Part shown: positions 25,311 to 35,565 of the stretch, one piece after another
How positions within the stretch are numbered: the stretch's first letter is position 1
Layout: every line of letters starts with the position of its first letter
DNA from: Pseudarthrobacter enclensis
Lineage (GTDB): Bacteria > Actinomycetota > Actinomycetes > Actinomycetales > Micrococcaceae
Direction: 5' to 3'
Length of the DNA: 64,000 nucleotides
NCBI RefSeq assembly: GCF_030811655.1
Contig: NZ_JAUSRE010000002.1
Span: forward strand, 272,948-336,947
Program-made: the position numbers and the translations under genes
Notes under the pieces: model-generated
What the model was told of the DNA's origin: nothing
Seen by the model: only the letters and a program-made list of their open reading frames with translations
Database searches by the model: none

Positions 25311-25345
25311 AAGTGGCCCGCTGGTCCTGGACCAGCGGGCCACTT
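25311..25345. terminator. Terminator between desaturase and cation-efflux genes
   Basis: Arms 25311-25325 and 25331-25345 pair perfectly over 15 bp with loop CCTGG, between convergent genes. Confidence 0.8.
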
Positions 25346-25351
25346 CCTGCT

Positions 25352-26484
25352 TTACCGCCTGCTGACGACGGGAGCCAGGAGGATGTGGTCCAGCTTGGGC
25401 AGTGCGTGCCGGAGCCTGTGTTCGGCGCGGTGAAGGACCTCTTCCGCCTGCGACAATCCGGTGTCAGCAAGCTCGATGCGCGCGGAGCCCTGCAGCCGGT
25501 GGCCGGACCACCGCAGCTGCAGGTGCTGGACCGCAAGCACGCCCGGGGTTTGCCCAAGCGCGGCTTCGGCCCGGGCCACGAGGTCCGGTTCGATCCCGTC
25601 CATGAGCCGCCGCCCAATGCTGCGCACTGTGCCCCACAGCAGAATCATGATGGCCGCGGAAATGACCAGCCCCACGATCGGGTCTGCCAGGGGAAAGCCG
25701 AGCATGACGCCCACGGCACCGACCACCACGGCCAGCGACGTGAAGCCGTCTGTCCGGGCGTGCACGCCGTCCGCCACGAGCGCTGCCGAACCGATCCTGC
25801 GGCCCACCCGGATGCGGTAGATGGCCACGGCCTCGTTCCCGGCGAAACCAATAAGGCCCGCGGCCATCACCCAGCCCAGGTTCTGCAGCGGCTGGGGATT
25901 GATCAGCCTGTCCACAGACTGCCAGCCCGCCACGATGGCGGACAGTGCCACTACGGCCACAATGAACAGGCCTGCCAGGTCCTCCGCCCTTCCGTAGCCA
26001 TACGTGTAGCGGCGGGTGGCCTGCCGGCGCCCCAGGATGAACGCAACCCACAACGGCACCGCGGTCAGGGCATCCGAGAAGTTGTGGATGGTGTCCGCGA
26101 GCAGGGCCACGGAACTGCTGAACAGGACTACCAGGAACTGCAGCACCGTGGTGGCCAGCAGGACGAACATGCTGATCTTCAGCGCCCGGACGCCCTCGGT
26201 ACTGGCCTCCATGGCATCGTCGATGGAATCGGCGGCGTCGTGGGTATGCGGAACGAACAGCTCGAACAGCCACCCCTTGAAGCCTGAATGGTGATGGTGG
26301 TCGTGGTCATGCGGGTGGTCGTGCCCGTGCCCGTGCCCGTGGTCCTGGTCGTGCGCGTGCCCGTGGTCGTGCGCGTGCCCGTGGTCGTGCCCGTGGTCGT
26401 GCGCGTGCCCGTGGTCGTGGTCGTGCCCGTGGTCCTCTCCATGGGGATGGCTATGCGTGTGCGTTGCGTCGTGGTGTGACCCGG

Positions 26485-26488
<4 letters not shown>
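25352..26488 (-). CDS. Cation diffusion facilitator family transporter with His-rich N-terminus
   Basis: A 378-residue CDF exporter. Residues 1-68 are a His/Asp/Gly tail (DHGHAHDHG-type repeats) likely to bind zinc. Six membrane helices follow, with the metal site motifs ALLADTIHNFSDALT near residue 127 (HxxxD) and ADGVHARTDGFTSL near 240, and a C-terminal cytoplasmic domain. It exports Zn2+ or a related divalent metal in exchange for protons. The start codon overlaps the stop of the ArsR gene (ATGA), so the pair is one operon under the sensor's control. Confidence 0.92.
26280..26470 (-). repeat. Low-complexity His-Asp codon repeat
   Basis: The 5' part of the CDF gene is made of GTG/GTC-type hexamers on the plus strand (CAC GAC on the coding strand), encoding His-Asp and His-Gly pairs. 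The repeat is a likely source of length variation between strains. Confidence 0.75.
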
Positions 26489-27878
<1,390 letters not shown>

Positions 27879-27889
27879 GAAACGCAAAA

Positions 27890-27921
27890 CGTCCGACGGC
27901 GGCACGCGCCGCCGTCGGACG
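27890..27921. terminator. Perfect 14-bp hairpin after alpha/beta hydrolase
   Basis: Arms 27890-27903 and 27908-27921 with a four-base loop (ACGC). It touches the stop codon of the convergent response-regulator gene and so probably serves both. Confidence 0.8.
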
Positions 27922-28332
27922 CTAGCGGGGGGAATTCTCCGCTGTATGCTGCGCCTGGGAACGCGGGACAGGCTCCACGAGCTGTTCCGCGAGCTCTGTG
28001 AGTTCGCGTGGGTGGAAGGGCTTGGTGAGGTAGCCGGCGGCCCCGGAGGCCATCCCGGCCAGGACGTCGTCGTGCTCCGAACGGGCCGTAAGGAAGAGCA
28101 GCGGTGCTGCGCTGAGGGCGCGGATAGCGCGGGCCACCACGTGCCCGTCCATGTCCGGCAGCCCCAGGTCCAGGGTGACCAGTGAAATGGCAGGGTCAGC
28201 GGCGGCGGCAATGCCCTCCGCCCCCGTGCCCACTGCCCGCACCGCGAACCCGGCACGCGAGAGGACCACTGCGATCAGTCCGCGGATATCATCGTTATCC
28301 TCTACGACAAGGCAAACACGCTGCTGTTCCAT
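27922..28332 (-). CDS. Stand-alone response regulator receiver domain
   Basis: A 136-residue CheY-like receiver without an output domain. The acidic pocket is VVEDNDD at ~9-15, the phosphorylated Asp is in VTLDLGLPDMDG near residue 53, the Thr/Ser switch is in LFLTARS near 83 and the Lys is in YLTKPFHP near 104. It probably relays a phosphate to another protein; no histidine kinase is nearby. The ATG at 28332 follows a G-rich stretch. It lies 67 bases after the GAF-ANTAR gene on the same strand and could share its transcript. Confidence 0.85.
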   Translation of the reverse strand: MEQQRVCLVVEDNDDIRGLIAVVLSRAGFAVRAVGTGAEGIAAAADPAISLVTLDLGLPDMDGHVVARAIRALSAAPLLFLTARSEHDDVLAGMASGAAGYLTKPFHPRELTELAEQLVEPVPRSQAQHTAENSPR

Positions 28333-28399
28333 CAAGCCCCCCGGCGAAAGTTGGCCCCAGTCTACCGGCGGCGGGACGCGCTGCCGGAGACCGCCACTC

Positions 28400-29143
28400 C
28401 TAGCCGTCGTAGTGTGTCCGGGCCGGCCCCTGGCCCAGCGCATTCACCACAGCGGCCGCCACGTCGTGCAGCTTGGTGTTGCGGGTGCTCGACGCCGCAC
28501 GAAGGATGCCGAACGCATCCTGCTGGCTGCACCGGTTCTGGGCCATGATGATTCCGACCGCCATGTCGATGACTGTACGGGACTCCAGCGTGGCGCGGAG
28601 GTTTGCGGCCGTCTCGCTGTAGTGCGCAAACCGGACCGCCAGTCGGAGCGCCAGGGACGTCTGGCTGACGAAATCCTCCGCAAACTTCAAAAGGCGTCCT
28701 TCGAAGCGGTGGGCGCGGCGCGAATACAGAAGCAGGGCAGCCTTGGTTTCCCCTTCGAGCCGGAATGGAAGGGCCGCCACCGAGCGGATGCCCTGGGCAA
28801 CGACGGCTGTTGCGTAGTCGGGCCAGCGGCCGTCTTCCGCAAGGTCCGGGGCGTGGACGGTCTCCTGGTCAATGGAGGCCAACAGGCCGGGGGTTTTGGT
28901 GAACCTGTGCTCCAGCCGCCCAAGGGATTTGGCTTCCTGGCTGCTGCTGGCGATTGTGGCTGCTTTCCGCTGCCTCTGCAGCGTGATCGCGCACAGCATT
29001 TCGTCGCCGGGCTCGGAGAGGTTGCGCGCGGACACCTGCGCCAGTTCGGTGAGGAAGTCCTCCACGTCGGAGCTGTTGAGCACCAGCTCATGCAGGTGCT
29101 CGGTAACGGATGTATCGGTTTTTGCTGTTGACTCGCTGGCCAC
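28400..29143 (-). CDS. GAF and ANTAR domain protein (copy 3)
   Basis: Roughly 247 residues if GTG 29143 is used; a longer frame runs to 29302, so the start is uncertain. The GAF-like sensor (ITLQRQRKAATIASSSQEAK, VAALPFRLEGETKAALLLYS) is followed by ANTAR (SRTVIDMAVGIIMAQNRCSQ, AFGILRAASSTRNTKLHDVA). It is the third copy of this architecture in 20 kb; all three share the SRT-I-x-x-A-x-G-x-IMAQNRC block. It would bind RNA hairpins and alter termination. A receiver-domain gene follows, an arrangement that may join a phosphate signal to the RNA regulator. Confidence 0.85.
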   Translation of the reverse strand: MASESTAKTDTSVTEHLHELVLNSSDVEDFLTELAQVSARNLSEPGDEMLCAITLQRQRKAATIASSSQEAKSLGRLEHRFTKTPGLLASIDQETVHAPDLAEDGRWPDYATAVVAQGIRSVAALPFRLEGETKAALLLYSRRAHRFEGRLLKFAEDFVSQTSLALRLAVRFAHYSETAANLRATLESRTVIDMAVGIIMAQNRCSQQDAFGILRAASSTRNTKLHDVAAAVVNALGQGPARTHYDG

Positions 29144-29398
29144 GGTTTCTTGGTGCCATTCGTTCAGGTCAAAACGAGCCTGCAACACACAAACGCCCCG
29201 CAACTGGGCGGGGAGTCGGTGATGGTCGCTGGATCGACGAACTTTCCAACGGCCTGCTGCTAAACCGATAACCAGAGTATATACATCCCAGGCCGGGGGC
29301 ACGGCGTCATATCCGCCGCTGCCTGCACCGCTGCATGCTGGCGCCGCGAGGGGCTAAGCGGCACAATGAAGCGGGACCGCCTTGGGAAGGACGCGAAC

Positions 29399-29992
29399 AT
29401 GACCAGGCTTCTCATCATCGGGCCGCCGGGCTCCGGCAAGGGGACCCAGGCCGGGCAACTGGCCCGGCACTTCGGCGTCCCCGCAGTTTCCACCGGGGAC
29501 ATCTTCCGGAGCAACGTCGACCGGCAGACGGAACTGGGAAACCAGGCTGCCAGGTACCTCGACGGCGGCCGGTTCGTCCCGGACCACCTCACCAATGCAC
29601 TGGTAAAAGACCGGCTCCTCGAACGCGACGCCCGGCACGGCTTTCTGCTGGACGGCTATCCGCGCACAGCAACACAGGCCACTGAACTTGACGCCATGCT
29701 GGCAGAACAGGGACACGCACTGGACGCGGTCATCGAACTGCGGGCGCCGGATGCTGAACTGGAGGAGCGGATGCACCAGCGTGCCCGCGAGCAGGGACGC
29801 ACGGATGACACCATCGACGTCTTCCGGCGCCGCCTGGACCTCTACCACCGGCAGACGCATGAAGTAGTCTCGGTGTACGCGGGCCGGGGCATCCTGGTGT
29901 CCGTCAACGGCAGCGGTGACCCAGTAGGAATTACTGCACTGGCGATCGCCGCCGTCGAACAGTTCCTAACAGCCCCGCGTCCCCCGTCCTGA
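29399..29992 (+). CDS. Adenylate kinase-like nucleoside monophosphate kinase (paralogue)
   Basis: A 197-residue kinase: P-loop GPPGSGKGT at 8-16, STGDIFRSN near 32, the AMP-site FLLDGYPRT near 81, and a short LID without the four zinc cysteines (REQGRTDDTIDVFRRRLDLY). ATP + AMP = 2 ADP is the expected reaction. It is not in the ribosomal-protein/secY context where the housekeeping adk of actinobacteria lies, so it is probably a second copy. GGGAAGGA precedes the ATG. Upstream in-frame start 29366 has no such site. Confidence 0.85.
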   Translation: MTRLLIIGPPGSGKGTQAGQLARHFGVPAVSTGDIFRSNVDRQTELGNQAARYLDGGRFVPDHLTNALVKDRLLERDARHGFLLDGYPRTATQATELDAMLAEQGHALDAVIELRAPDAELEERMHQRAREQGRTDDTIDVFRRRLDLYHRQTHEVVSVYAGRGILVSVNGSGDPVGITALAIAAVEQFLTAPRPPS

Positions 29993-30037
29993 CCGAAACA
30001 TCCCAGCGTGAACGCACTCCAACAGAAGGAAAAACTG

Positions 30038-30916
30038 ATGAGAATTGCCGTTACAGGCGGAAACGGAAAACTGGGGCGGCCCGTGGTGCGCCGGCTCACG
30101 GACGATGGCCACCAGGTCCTCACCTTGGACCGCGAGGGAACCCGCAGCCCGGAACTGCTGCTGGTGGACCTGCGCAACTACGGGCAGGTAGTGGACGCGC
30201 TGCTGGGCGTCGATGACCGGCATGACGGGTTCGACGCCATAGTGCACCTGGGTGCCATCCCCGCCCCGGGCATCCTTCCGGACGCGGCCACCTTCGAGAA
30301 CAACATGCTCTCCACATACAACGTGTTCCAGGCAGCCCGCCGCGCCGGCATCAAAAACGTGGTGTACGCGTCCAGCGAGACGGTGCTGGGGCTGCCGTTC
30401 GACATCGACCCGCCCTACATCCCGGTGGACGAGGAATACCCGCCGCGGCCGGAGAGTACCTACTCCCTGGTTAAGCGCCTCGAGGAGCAAATGGCCGTGG
30501 AGATGACGCGGTGGGACCCTGAACTGAGCATTACGGGCCTGCGGTTCTCCAACGTCATGGACGAGGCCGACTACGAGAAATTCCCCTCATTCGACGCGGA
30601 CGCAACGCTGCGGAAGTGGAACCTGTGGGGCTACATCGACGGCAGGGACGGGGCCCAGGCCGTGGCACGGGCGCTGGAGAACGCCAAGCCGGGATTCGAA
30701 GCCTTCATCATCGCCAATGCCGATACCGTCATGAGCCGCTCGAGCGCCGAACTGGCGGCCGAGGTCTTTCCTGACGTCAAGGTGACCAAGGACCTGGGCG
30801 AGCACGAAACGATGCTGTCCATTGACAAGGCGCGGCGCCTGCTGGGGTTTGAACCCGAACACAGCTGGCGGAACCACGTGGACGCTGCCTCCGGCACCGG
30901 GGCAAACCAGGGATAA
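30038..30916 (+). CDS. NAD(P)-dependent epimerase/dehydratase-like protein
   Basis: A 292-residue extended short-chain dehydrogenase. It has VTGGNGKLGRPVVRRL at the N-terminus for cofactor binding, VHLGAIPAPG near residue 70, the VYASSETVLG strand with the catalytic Ser/Thr, and the YSLVK motif (Tyr-x3-Lys) near 145. The pattern is similar to uronate dehydrogenases and sugar-nucleotide epimerases; the substrate is not evident. AGAAGGA lies before the ATG, 45 bases after the adenylate kinase gene, so the two may be co-transcribed. Confidence 0.85.
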   Translation: MRIAVTGGNGKLGRPVVRRLTDDGHQVLTLDREGTRSPELLLVDLRNYGQVVDALLGVDDRHDGFDAIVHLGAIPAPGILPDAATFENNMLSTYNVFQAARRAGIKNVVYASSETVLGLPFDIDPPYIPVDEEYPPRPESTYSLVKRLEEQMAVEMTRWDPELSITGLRFSNVMDEADYEKFPSFDADATLRKWNLWGYIDGRDGAQAVARALENAKPGFEAFIIANADTVMSRSSAELAAEVFPDVKVTKDLGEHETMLSIDKARRLLGFEPEHSWRNHVDAASGTGANQG

Positions 30917-30951
30917 AGCGGGCGGCGCAGGAGTCGCCAAGGATCATCCAA

Positions 30952-30980
30952 GGAGCCGGGAGCAGTGCGCTTCCGGCTCC
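30952..30980. terminator. Terminator after the epimerase-like gene
   Basis: GGAGCCGG (30952-30959) and CCGGCTCC (30973-30980) form a hairpin followed by TATCCTTTTG. Confidence 0.75.
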
Positions 30981-31231
30981 TATCCTTTTGCTGCAAGCTT
31001 TGGCCGATTGCTGGGCGGATTCCCCGTCCCGCGGCCCGCTGCCCCGCCCGTCGCCAAGTCCGGCAAAGTGCTGTCGGTGGAGGCAGGCGCCCCCCGCCCG
31101 GGGCGCACTCTGGGGTTTCCCGCCGCCCGATGGAGTGATTGGCCCGTGGCGGGGATAATCTTCAGCCTAGGCATTTACCATGGCACGCATACACTGCATG
31201 CCGACAACAGGGCGCAGGGACGGGCAGCACA
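30981..31231. other. Intergenic region upstream of PAP2 gene
   Basis: About 250 bases after the terminator with no convincing gene, repeat or RNA. The frame of the PAP2 gene is open back to 31139, but that part has the composition of non-coding frame. Confidence 0.4.
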
Positions 31232-32041
31232 TTGGCACAGAAATCAGCAGGGTCCGCACTCACACGGCGTGGCACCGGCAGGTGGCATACCTTCCACGAG
31301 AAGTTCGTGGTGGAGGAGCGCTACATAGATCCTGCCGACCGGCGCCGGCTCTACCGCGCATCAATCATCCTGGCTGTGGTGGGACTGGCACTCTTTATCG
31401 CCACGCTGGTGAGCGTTGTCCAGGGCGGCGGCCTGTCCGCCGCAGACGCCCCCGTGCACAACTGGCTGCTGACCACGCGTTCAGCGGCAGCTACCGCCTT
31501 CATGATATTCCTGGCGGTGTTCTTTGGTCCCATCGCCCTGCCCATCATCGTGCTGGTGGTGATCCTCATCTGGGGATTCGCGGCGAAGCACGCCTGGCGC
31601 CCCATCCTGCTGGCCGCCGCGATGCTGACCGGGGTGATCGTCTCGCAGATCATCCTCCATATCGTCCAGCGTTCCCGGCCGCCCGTGGACCAGATGCTGT
31701 TCGGCGCGGACCAGACGTTCTCGTTCCCGTCCGGCCACGTGCTGGGCGCCTGCGACTTCCTGTTGGTCGGCGCCTACCTGATCTTCTCGCGGCGCCGGAA
31801 CCCGCGCGCGGCCGTCTTCGGATTCATTGGAGCCGGCATCGGGATCACCCTTGCTATCACAAGCCGCCTTTACCTCGGCTACCACTGGCCCACCGATACC
31901 CTTGCCTCGTTCTCCCTGTCGCTGCTCATCCTGGGCGGAGTCATCGCGCTGGACACCTGGCGGACGGCGAGGATTCCCGGTGAGCCGGTCACGGGAGAGC
32001 TGTCAGAGGAAGGAGCTCCGCAGGACGAAGGCCTGCGGTGA
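31232..32041 (+). CDS. PAP2-family phosphatase (membrane)
   Basis: About 269 residues from a TTG start at 31232 with AGGGACGGG upstream; an ATG/GTG start at 31139 is possible and would add 31 residues. Six membrane helices carry the three phosphatase motifs: the K/R-RSRPP segment (VQRSRPPVDQ), FPSGHVLG and SRLYLGYHWPTD. Such enzymes dephosphorylate lipid phosphates such as undecaprenyl or phosphatidyl phosphate on the outer side of the membrane. The C-terminal ~25 residues are acidic. It converges on the MerR gene across a hairpin. Confidence 0.85.
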   Translation: MAQKSAGSALTRRGTGRWHTFHEKFVVEERYIDPADRRRLYRASIILAVVGLALFIATLVSVVQGGGLSAADAPVHNWLLTTRSAAATAFMIFLAVFFGPIALPIIVLVVILIWGFAAKHAWRPILLAAAMLTGVIVSQIILHIVQRSRPPVDQMLFGADQTFSFPSGHVLGACDFLLVGAYLIFSRRRNPRAAVFGFIGAGIGITLAITSRLYLGYHWPTDTLASFSLSLLILGGVIALDTWRTARIPGEPVTGELSEEGAPQDEGLR

Positions 32042-32066
32042 CCCGGGTTGTGGCAGCAACCCGGGT
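32041..32066. terminator. Hairpin between PAP2 and MerR genes
   Basis: ACCCGGGTTG-TGGCAG-CAACCCGGGT is a perfect 10-bp hairpin. It overlaps the last base of the PAP2 stop codon and the first base of the convergent MerR stop. Confidence 0.75.
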
Positions 32067-32383
32067 CACTGGGGACGGGACCTGGCGCGTTCCAGGGCCC
32101 GGTGCAGTTTGACGTTCGCTGCCTCGAGTTCCAGGACCTTGGCAACGCCGGCCAGGTTTAACCCCTCCTCAAGGAGTTCGCCGATCCTTTGCAGCACGGC
32201 GATGTCGTGGTCGCTGTACTGCCGGGTACCGCCCGCCGTCCGGGACGGGGTGAGCAGTCCCCTTGTTTCGTAAAGCCTGATGTTTTGCTGGCCCGTCCCC
32301 GTGAGCTCCGCTGCCACCGAGATGGCGTAAAGGGCCCGTGAACCGGGGGAGCGGGGCGCCCGTCCTGCAGCGGGATCTGCCAT
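32066..32383 (-). CDS. MerR-family regulator, HspR-like
   Basis: A 105-residue protein with the HspR-type MerR helix-turn-helix: LYAISVAAELTGTGQQNIRL near residue 20, YETRGLLTPSRTAGGTRQYS after it and QRIGELLEEGLNLAGVAKVL. A C-terminal coiled helix (ANVKLHRALERARSR) would dimerise it. The ATG at 32383 follows GGGAG. The gene is divergent from hsp20, and an inverted repeat lies between, so repression of the small heat-shock gene is likely. Confidence 0.85.
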   Translation of the reverse strand: MADPAAGRAPRSPGSRALYAISVAAELTGTGQQNIRLYETRGLLTPSRTAGGTRQYSDHDIAVLQRIGELLEEGLNLAGVAKVLELEAANVKLHRALERARSRPQ

Positions 32384-32444
32384 GTCGACTCCCAAAAATC
32401 GTTCCGTCCGGTGTCTTGCTTCAGTTTCCCACAGGTGCTATAAA

Positions 32445-32470
32445 AAATCTATATCCACCACCATAGATTT
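32445..32470. promoter_or_regulatory. Inverted repeat between MerR/HspR-like gene and hsp20
   Basis: AAATCTAT (32445-32452) and ATAGATTT (32463-32470) with a 10-base spacer form a dyad in an A/T-rich island. It is not the classic HAIR sequence (CTTGAGT-N7-ACTCAAG) and is the probable binding site of the local regulator. Confidence 0.55.
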
Positions 32471-32521
32471 AGCGGAGGTGGATAGCGCAGATCCAACACC
32501 TGGAAGCTGAAGGAGTGGGAA

Positions 32522-32950
32522 ATGATGTTGATGCGTACTGACCCGTTCCGTGAGCTTGACCGGCTCACGCAGCAGGTCTTTGGAACCGCAGCCCGCCCGG
32601 CTGCCATGCCCATGGACGCCTGGCAGGAGGAAAGCGAATTCGTCGTGGCGTTCGACCTCCCCGGCGTGAAGATGGACTCGCTGGACCTGAACATCGAACG
32701 GAACGTCCTGACCGTCCGTGCCGAGCGCCAGGACCCGACCCAGCCCAATGTCGAGCTGGTGGCCTCGGAGCGCCCCCGTGGCGTGTTCAGCCGTCAACTG
32801 ATCCTGGGCGACACCCTGGACACCGACAAGATCAAGGCCAGCTACGACCAGGGCGTCCTGACCCTGCGGATTCCGGTTGCAGAGCAGGCCAAGCCGCGCA
32901 AGATTGAGATTCAGACCCAGCAGGGCGAGCGGCAACAGATCAGCACCTAG
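32522..32950 (+). CDS. Small heat-shock protein, Hsp20/alpha-crystallin family
   Basis: A 142-residue ATP-independent chaperone. The alpha-crystallin core starts near [20 protein letters not shown] and shows [31 protein letters not shown] and the IxI-like tail with [21 protein letters not shown] precedes the ATG (a second ATG follows at codon 2). It holds unfolded proteins in the cytoplasm; the divergent MerR gene probably regulates it, and a J-domain gene follows, which makes a disaggregation unit. Confidence 0.95.
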   Translation: MMLMRTDPFRELDRLTQQVFGTAARPAAMPMDAWQEESEFVVAFDLPGVKMDSLDLNIERNVLTVRAERQDPTQPNVELVASERPRGVFSRQLILGDTLDTDKIKASYDQGVLTLRIPVAEQAKPRKIEIQTQQGERQQIST

Positions 32951-33017
32951 GACCGTATGCTTTCCCGTCCGCGCCCCCGGACTTCCGGCAAGGGCGCGGA
33001 CGGAGCAGGAGGCTGGG

Positions 33018-33395
33018 ATGAACGAAGTTCCCGATTACTACGCCATCCTGGGCGTAGGCCGGGAGGCCACCCGGCAGGAAATCTCCCATGCATACCGGGC
33101 CCTCATGCGCAGCCACCACCCGGACATGGACGGCGGCCAGGCGTACATGGACACGGAACCGAAAGCGGATGGTCCGGCGGGAAAGGGCAAGCCCGGTTAC
33201 GGCGACGAACTCCTCCGGATCATGCAGGCGTTCAATGTCCTCCGGGACCCGAGCCGCCGTGCCGATTACGACAGGAGGCTGGCGGCCGCGGAACCCACCG
33301 TCATTCCGGTCCGGAAAGTCCGAAGCACCGGCGGACACTCCGGACCTCCCATTCGCGTCACTCCGGTGCGGTGGGAAAGCGGCCCCTGGTCCTGA
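33018..33395 (+). CDS. J-domain (DnaJ-like) protein
   Basis: A 125-residue protein with one N-terminal J-domain: DYYAILGVGREATRQEISHA, the HPD motif at His34-Pro-Asp and MQAFNVLRDPSRRADYDRRL. An insertion of ~30 residues (YMDTEPKADGPAGKGKPG) sits after the HPD loop. No zinc-finger or client-binding domain follows, so it probably recruits DnaK for the Hsp20-held substrates. The ATG at 33018 follows GCAGGAGG. It is 67 bases downstream of hsp20 on the same strand. Confidence 0.88.
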   Translation: MNEVPDYYAILGVGREATRQEISHAYRALMRSHHPDMDGGQAYMDTEPKADGPAGKGKPGYGDELLRIMQAFNVLRDPSRRADYDRRLAAAEPTVIPVRKVRSTGGHSGPPIRVTPVRWESGPWS

Positions 33396-33464
33396 ACGGT
33401 CCGGGACCGCTCCACAAGGCAAGGGCCAAACCACGGCCATTCATCCAAGGAGGCGGAAAACTGC

Positions 33465-33842
33465 ATGAGCGACTGGCGGCGCTACGATTCACACTTGATT
33501 CCGGCATTCCATGAGCGTTTTGAGCAGCGGTGGGGTGCCGGAACTGCGCCCTTCCTGGACCCTGAGGCTCATGAACAGCCGCTGCCGCGGGCACAGTGGA
33601 TCAACCCGGCCACGGGTGCGGCCCTGGCGGTGGTCCCCGTGTGGACGGCAGATGAGCGGCAGCAGCGTTCCTTTGGCGTGTTTTACCTGCCGCCGGCAGG
33701 GGACATCTGGGTCCTGCGGCCCGGGTTCACCGGTTACCTGGAGCCGTCCGACGGAGACACCGAACACTTGGTGACCTTGCGCAATGACGCCTTTCGCAAG
33801 GCAGTGGGGCACGCAAAGGAGTTCCTTTTCGGGACCCAGTAG
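33465..33842 (+). CDS. Hypothetical protein in heat-shock unit (125 aa)
   Basis: A 125-residue soluble protein with AAGGAGGCG before the ATG. It contains FHERFEQRWGAGTAPFLDPE near the start, QWINPATGAALAVVPVWTAD in the middle and GVFYLPPAGDIWVLRPGFTG later, a mix of strands with many aromatic residues. No family is recognised. It follows the J-domain gene by 69 bases on the same strand, so it may belong to the heat-shock operon. Confidence 0.65.
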   Translation: MSDWRRYDSHLIPAFHERFEQRWGAGTAPFLDPEAHEQPLPRAQWINPATGAALAVVPVWTADERQQRSFGVFYLPPAGDIWVLRPGFTGYLEPSDGDTEHLVTLRNDAFRKAVGHAKEFLFGTQ

Positions 33843-33941
33843 TGCACGGCATTCGGGGCTGGGAGCGGCTGCTCGTCAGCAGTGCTCCGCTGTGACATTC
33901 TGGGACGTACCCTAACCACCGTGACCAAAGGCTGGACCCCA

Positions 33942-35504
33942 ATGCACATCACCGCCAAGGACCTCGCAGCGCTCATCCCCGCGGGGTTCACTCTTGGTGT
34001 CGCAACCGCAGCATTCCAGATCGAAGGAGCACTGGATGAGGACGGCCGCGGGCCCGCGGGGTGGGACACATTCGCTGCCCGGCCGGGCGCCATCGTGGAG
34101 GGCCACAGTCCGGTGGTGGCAACGGACCACTACCACCGGATGCCGCAGGACGTGGCGCTCCTGAAACAGCTGGGCGTGGACTCCTACCGATTCTCCTTTG
34201 CCTGGCCGCGGATCCAGCCTGGCGGCACGGGACCGGCCAACCGCGCCGGCCTGGCTTTCTATGACCGGCTCCTGGATGAGCTCCTCGCCAACGGAATCTC
34301 GCCCATGGCCACCATCTATCACTGGGACACACCCCTGGAGCTCGATGAAGCGGGCGGCTGGATGAACCGCGATACGGCATACCGGCTGGGCGAATACGCC
34401 GCGCTGGTGGCCGAGGCCTTCGGGGACAGGGTGGCCCGCTGGGTCACCATCAACGAACCGGCAACCGTGAGCGCGAACGGCTACGCGTTTGGCCTGCATT
34501 CGCCCGGCAGGGAGCTGGCCCTGGGCGCCTTTCCCACCGTCCACCACCAGCTTCTGGGCCACGGCCTCGCCGTCCAGGCCCTGCGCGCCGCGAAGGTGCC
34601 GGGGGAGATCGGGATGACCAACGTCTACTCACCCATGGTGCCGAATTCAATCAACCCCCTGGATAAGATCAGCGCCGGAATCATGGACCTTGGCCAGAAC
34701 CGGCTCTACGCGGACCCGGTCCTCACGGGCAAATACCCCGACCTGATCCGTGCCGCCAAGTTCTTCAGTTCCTTCGAGCACCCCGAAGAGGACATGGAGA
34801 TCATCTCCCAGCCCCTGGATTTCTACGGGCTCAACTACTACATGCCCACCAAGGTGGCGGCGGGACCGGGCGGCGGCACCGTACCGTCAAGCATGGCGGA
34901 GGCCATGGGCAGCGACCTCAGCGCAACGGGCAGCGGCGCAACACCGTTCCATGTGGAGACCTGGCCCGAAGCGGACATCACCGCGTACGGCTGGCCGGTC
35001 AAGCCCGAGTACATGGCCGTGGCCCTGAAGGAGATGGCGGAGCGGTATCCCAACCTGCCTCCCGTGATCATCACCGAGGGCGGGGCAAGTTTCGAGGACA
35101 TCATCGTCCGCGACAAGTCCACCAACACCCGGTTCATCCCGGATGAGCGCCGGCTGAAGTACCTCTCCGACCACCTCGAAACGGCATTGCGCGCCACGGC
35201 GCCCGGCGGGGTGGCGGAGTCCGTGGAGCTGCTCGGATACTACGTTTGGTCCTTCCTGGACAACTTTGAGTGGTCCGCCGGCTACAACCAGCCGTTCGGA
35301 CTCCTGCACGTGGACTTCGAAACGCTGGAGCGCACGCCCAAGGCGTCCTACTTCTGGTTCCAGGAGCTCATTGAAGAACGTGACCTCGCCGCAGCGGCTG
35401 ACCTTGCCATCGCCCAGGCGGTGGTCCCGGATCTTCCGGTCGAGGAAGGTGCGGAGGGCACTGAAGCGCCCGACGACGACGCGGCCTTGGGCGCCAGCGC
35501 CTAG
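33942..35504 (+). CDS. Beta-glucosidase, glycoside hydrolase family 1
   Basis: A 520-residue GH1 enzyme from ATG 33942; a GTG at 33921, eight bases from a TACCCT, is an alternative leaderless start. The acid/base Glu172 is in VTINEPATV and the nucleophile Glu379 is in VIITEGGASF, where the usual Asn of the TENG motif is Gly. It also has GVATAAFQIEGA, YRFSFAWPRI and WSFLDNFEWSAGY, the last with the aglycone Trp. The C-terminal ~30 residues are acidic and Ala-rich. It should hydrolyse beta-glucosides in the cytoplasm. Confidence 0.93.
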   Translation: MHITAKDLAALIPAGFTLGVATAAFQIEGALDEDGRGPAGWDTFAARPGAIVEGHSPVVATDHYHRMPQDVALLKQLGVDSYRFSFAWPRIQPGGTGPANRAGLAFYDRLLDELLANGISPMATIYHWDTPLELDEAGGWMNRDTAYRLGEYAALVAEAFGDRVARWVTINEPATVSANGYAFGLHSPGRELALGAFPTVHHQLLGHGLAVQALRAAKVPGEIGMTNVYSPMVPNSINPLDKISAGIMDLGQNRLYADPVLTGKYPDLIRAAKFFSSFEHPEEDMEIISQPLDFYGLNYYMPTKVAAGPGGGTVPSSMAEAMGSDLSATGSGATPFHVETWPEADITAYGWPVKPEYMAVALKEMAERYPNLPPVIITEGGASFEDIIVRDKSTNTRFIPDERRLKYLSDHLETALRATAPGGVAESVELLGYYVWSFLDNFEWSAGYNQPFGLLHVDFETLERTPKASYFWFQELIEERDLAAAADLAIAQAVVPDLPVEEGAEGTEAPDDDAALGASA

Positions 35505-35565
35505 TAGGGCCTGGGCTGCGGGCTCCGGGCGCGCTGGCGGAATGCAGCAAACCAGCGCGGCCGGA

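Noticed and set aside
26288..26479. Repeat array in 26280-26470 as CRISPR or minisatellite
   Set aside because: The units are irregular, have no spacers and are in frame with the His-rich tail of the CDF exporter.
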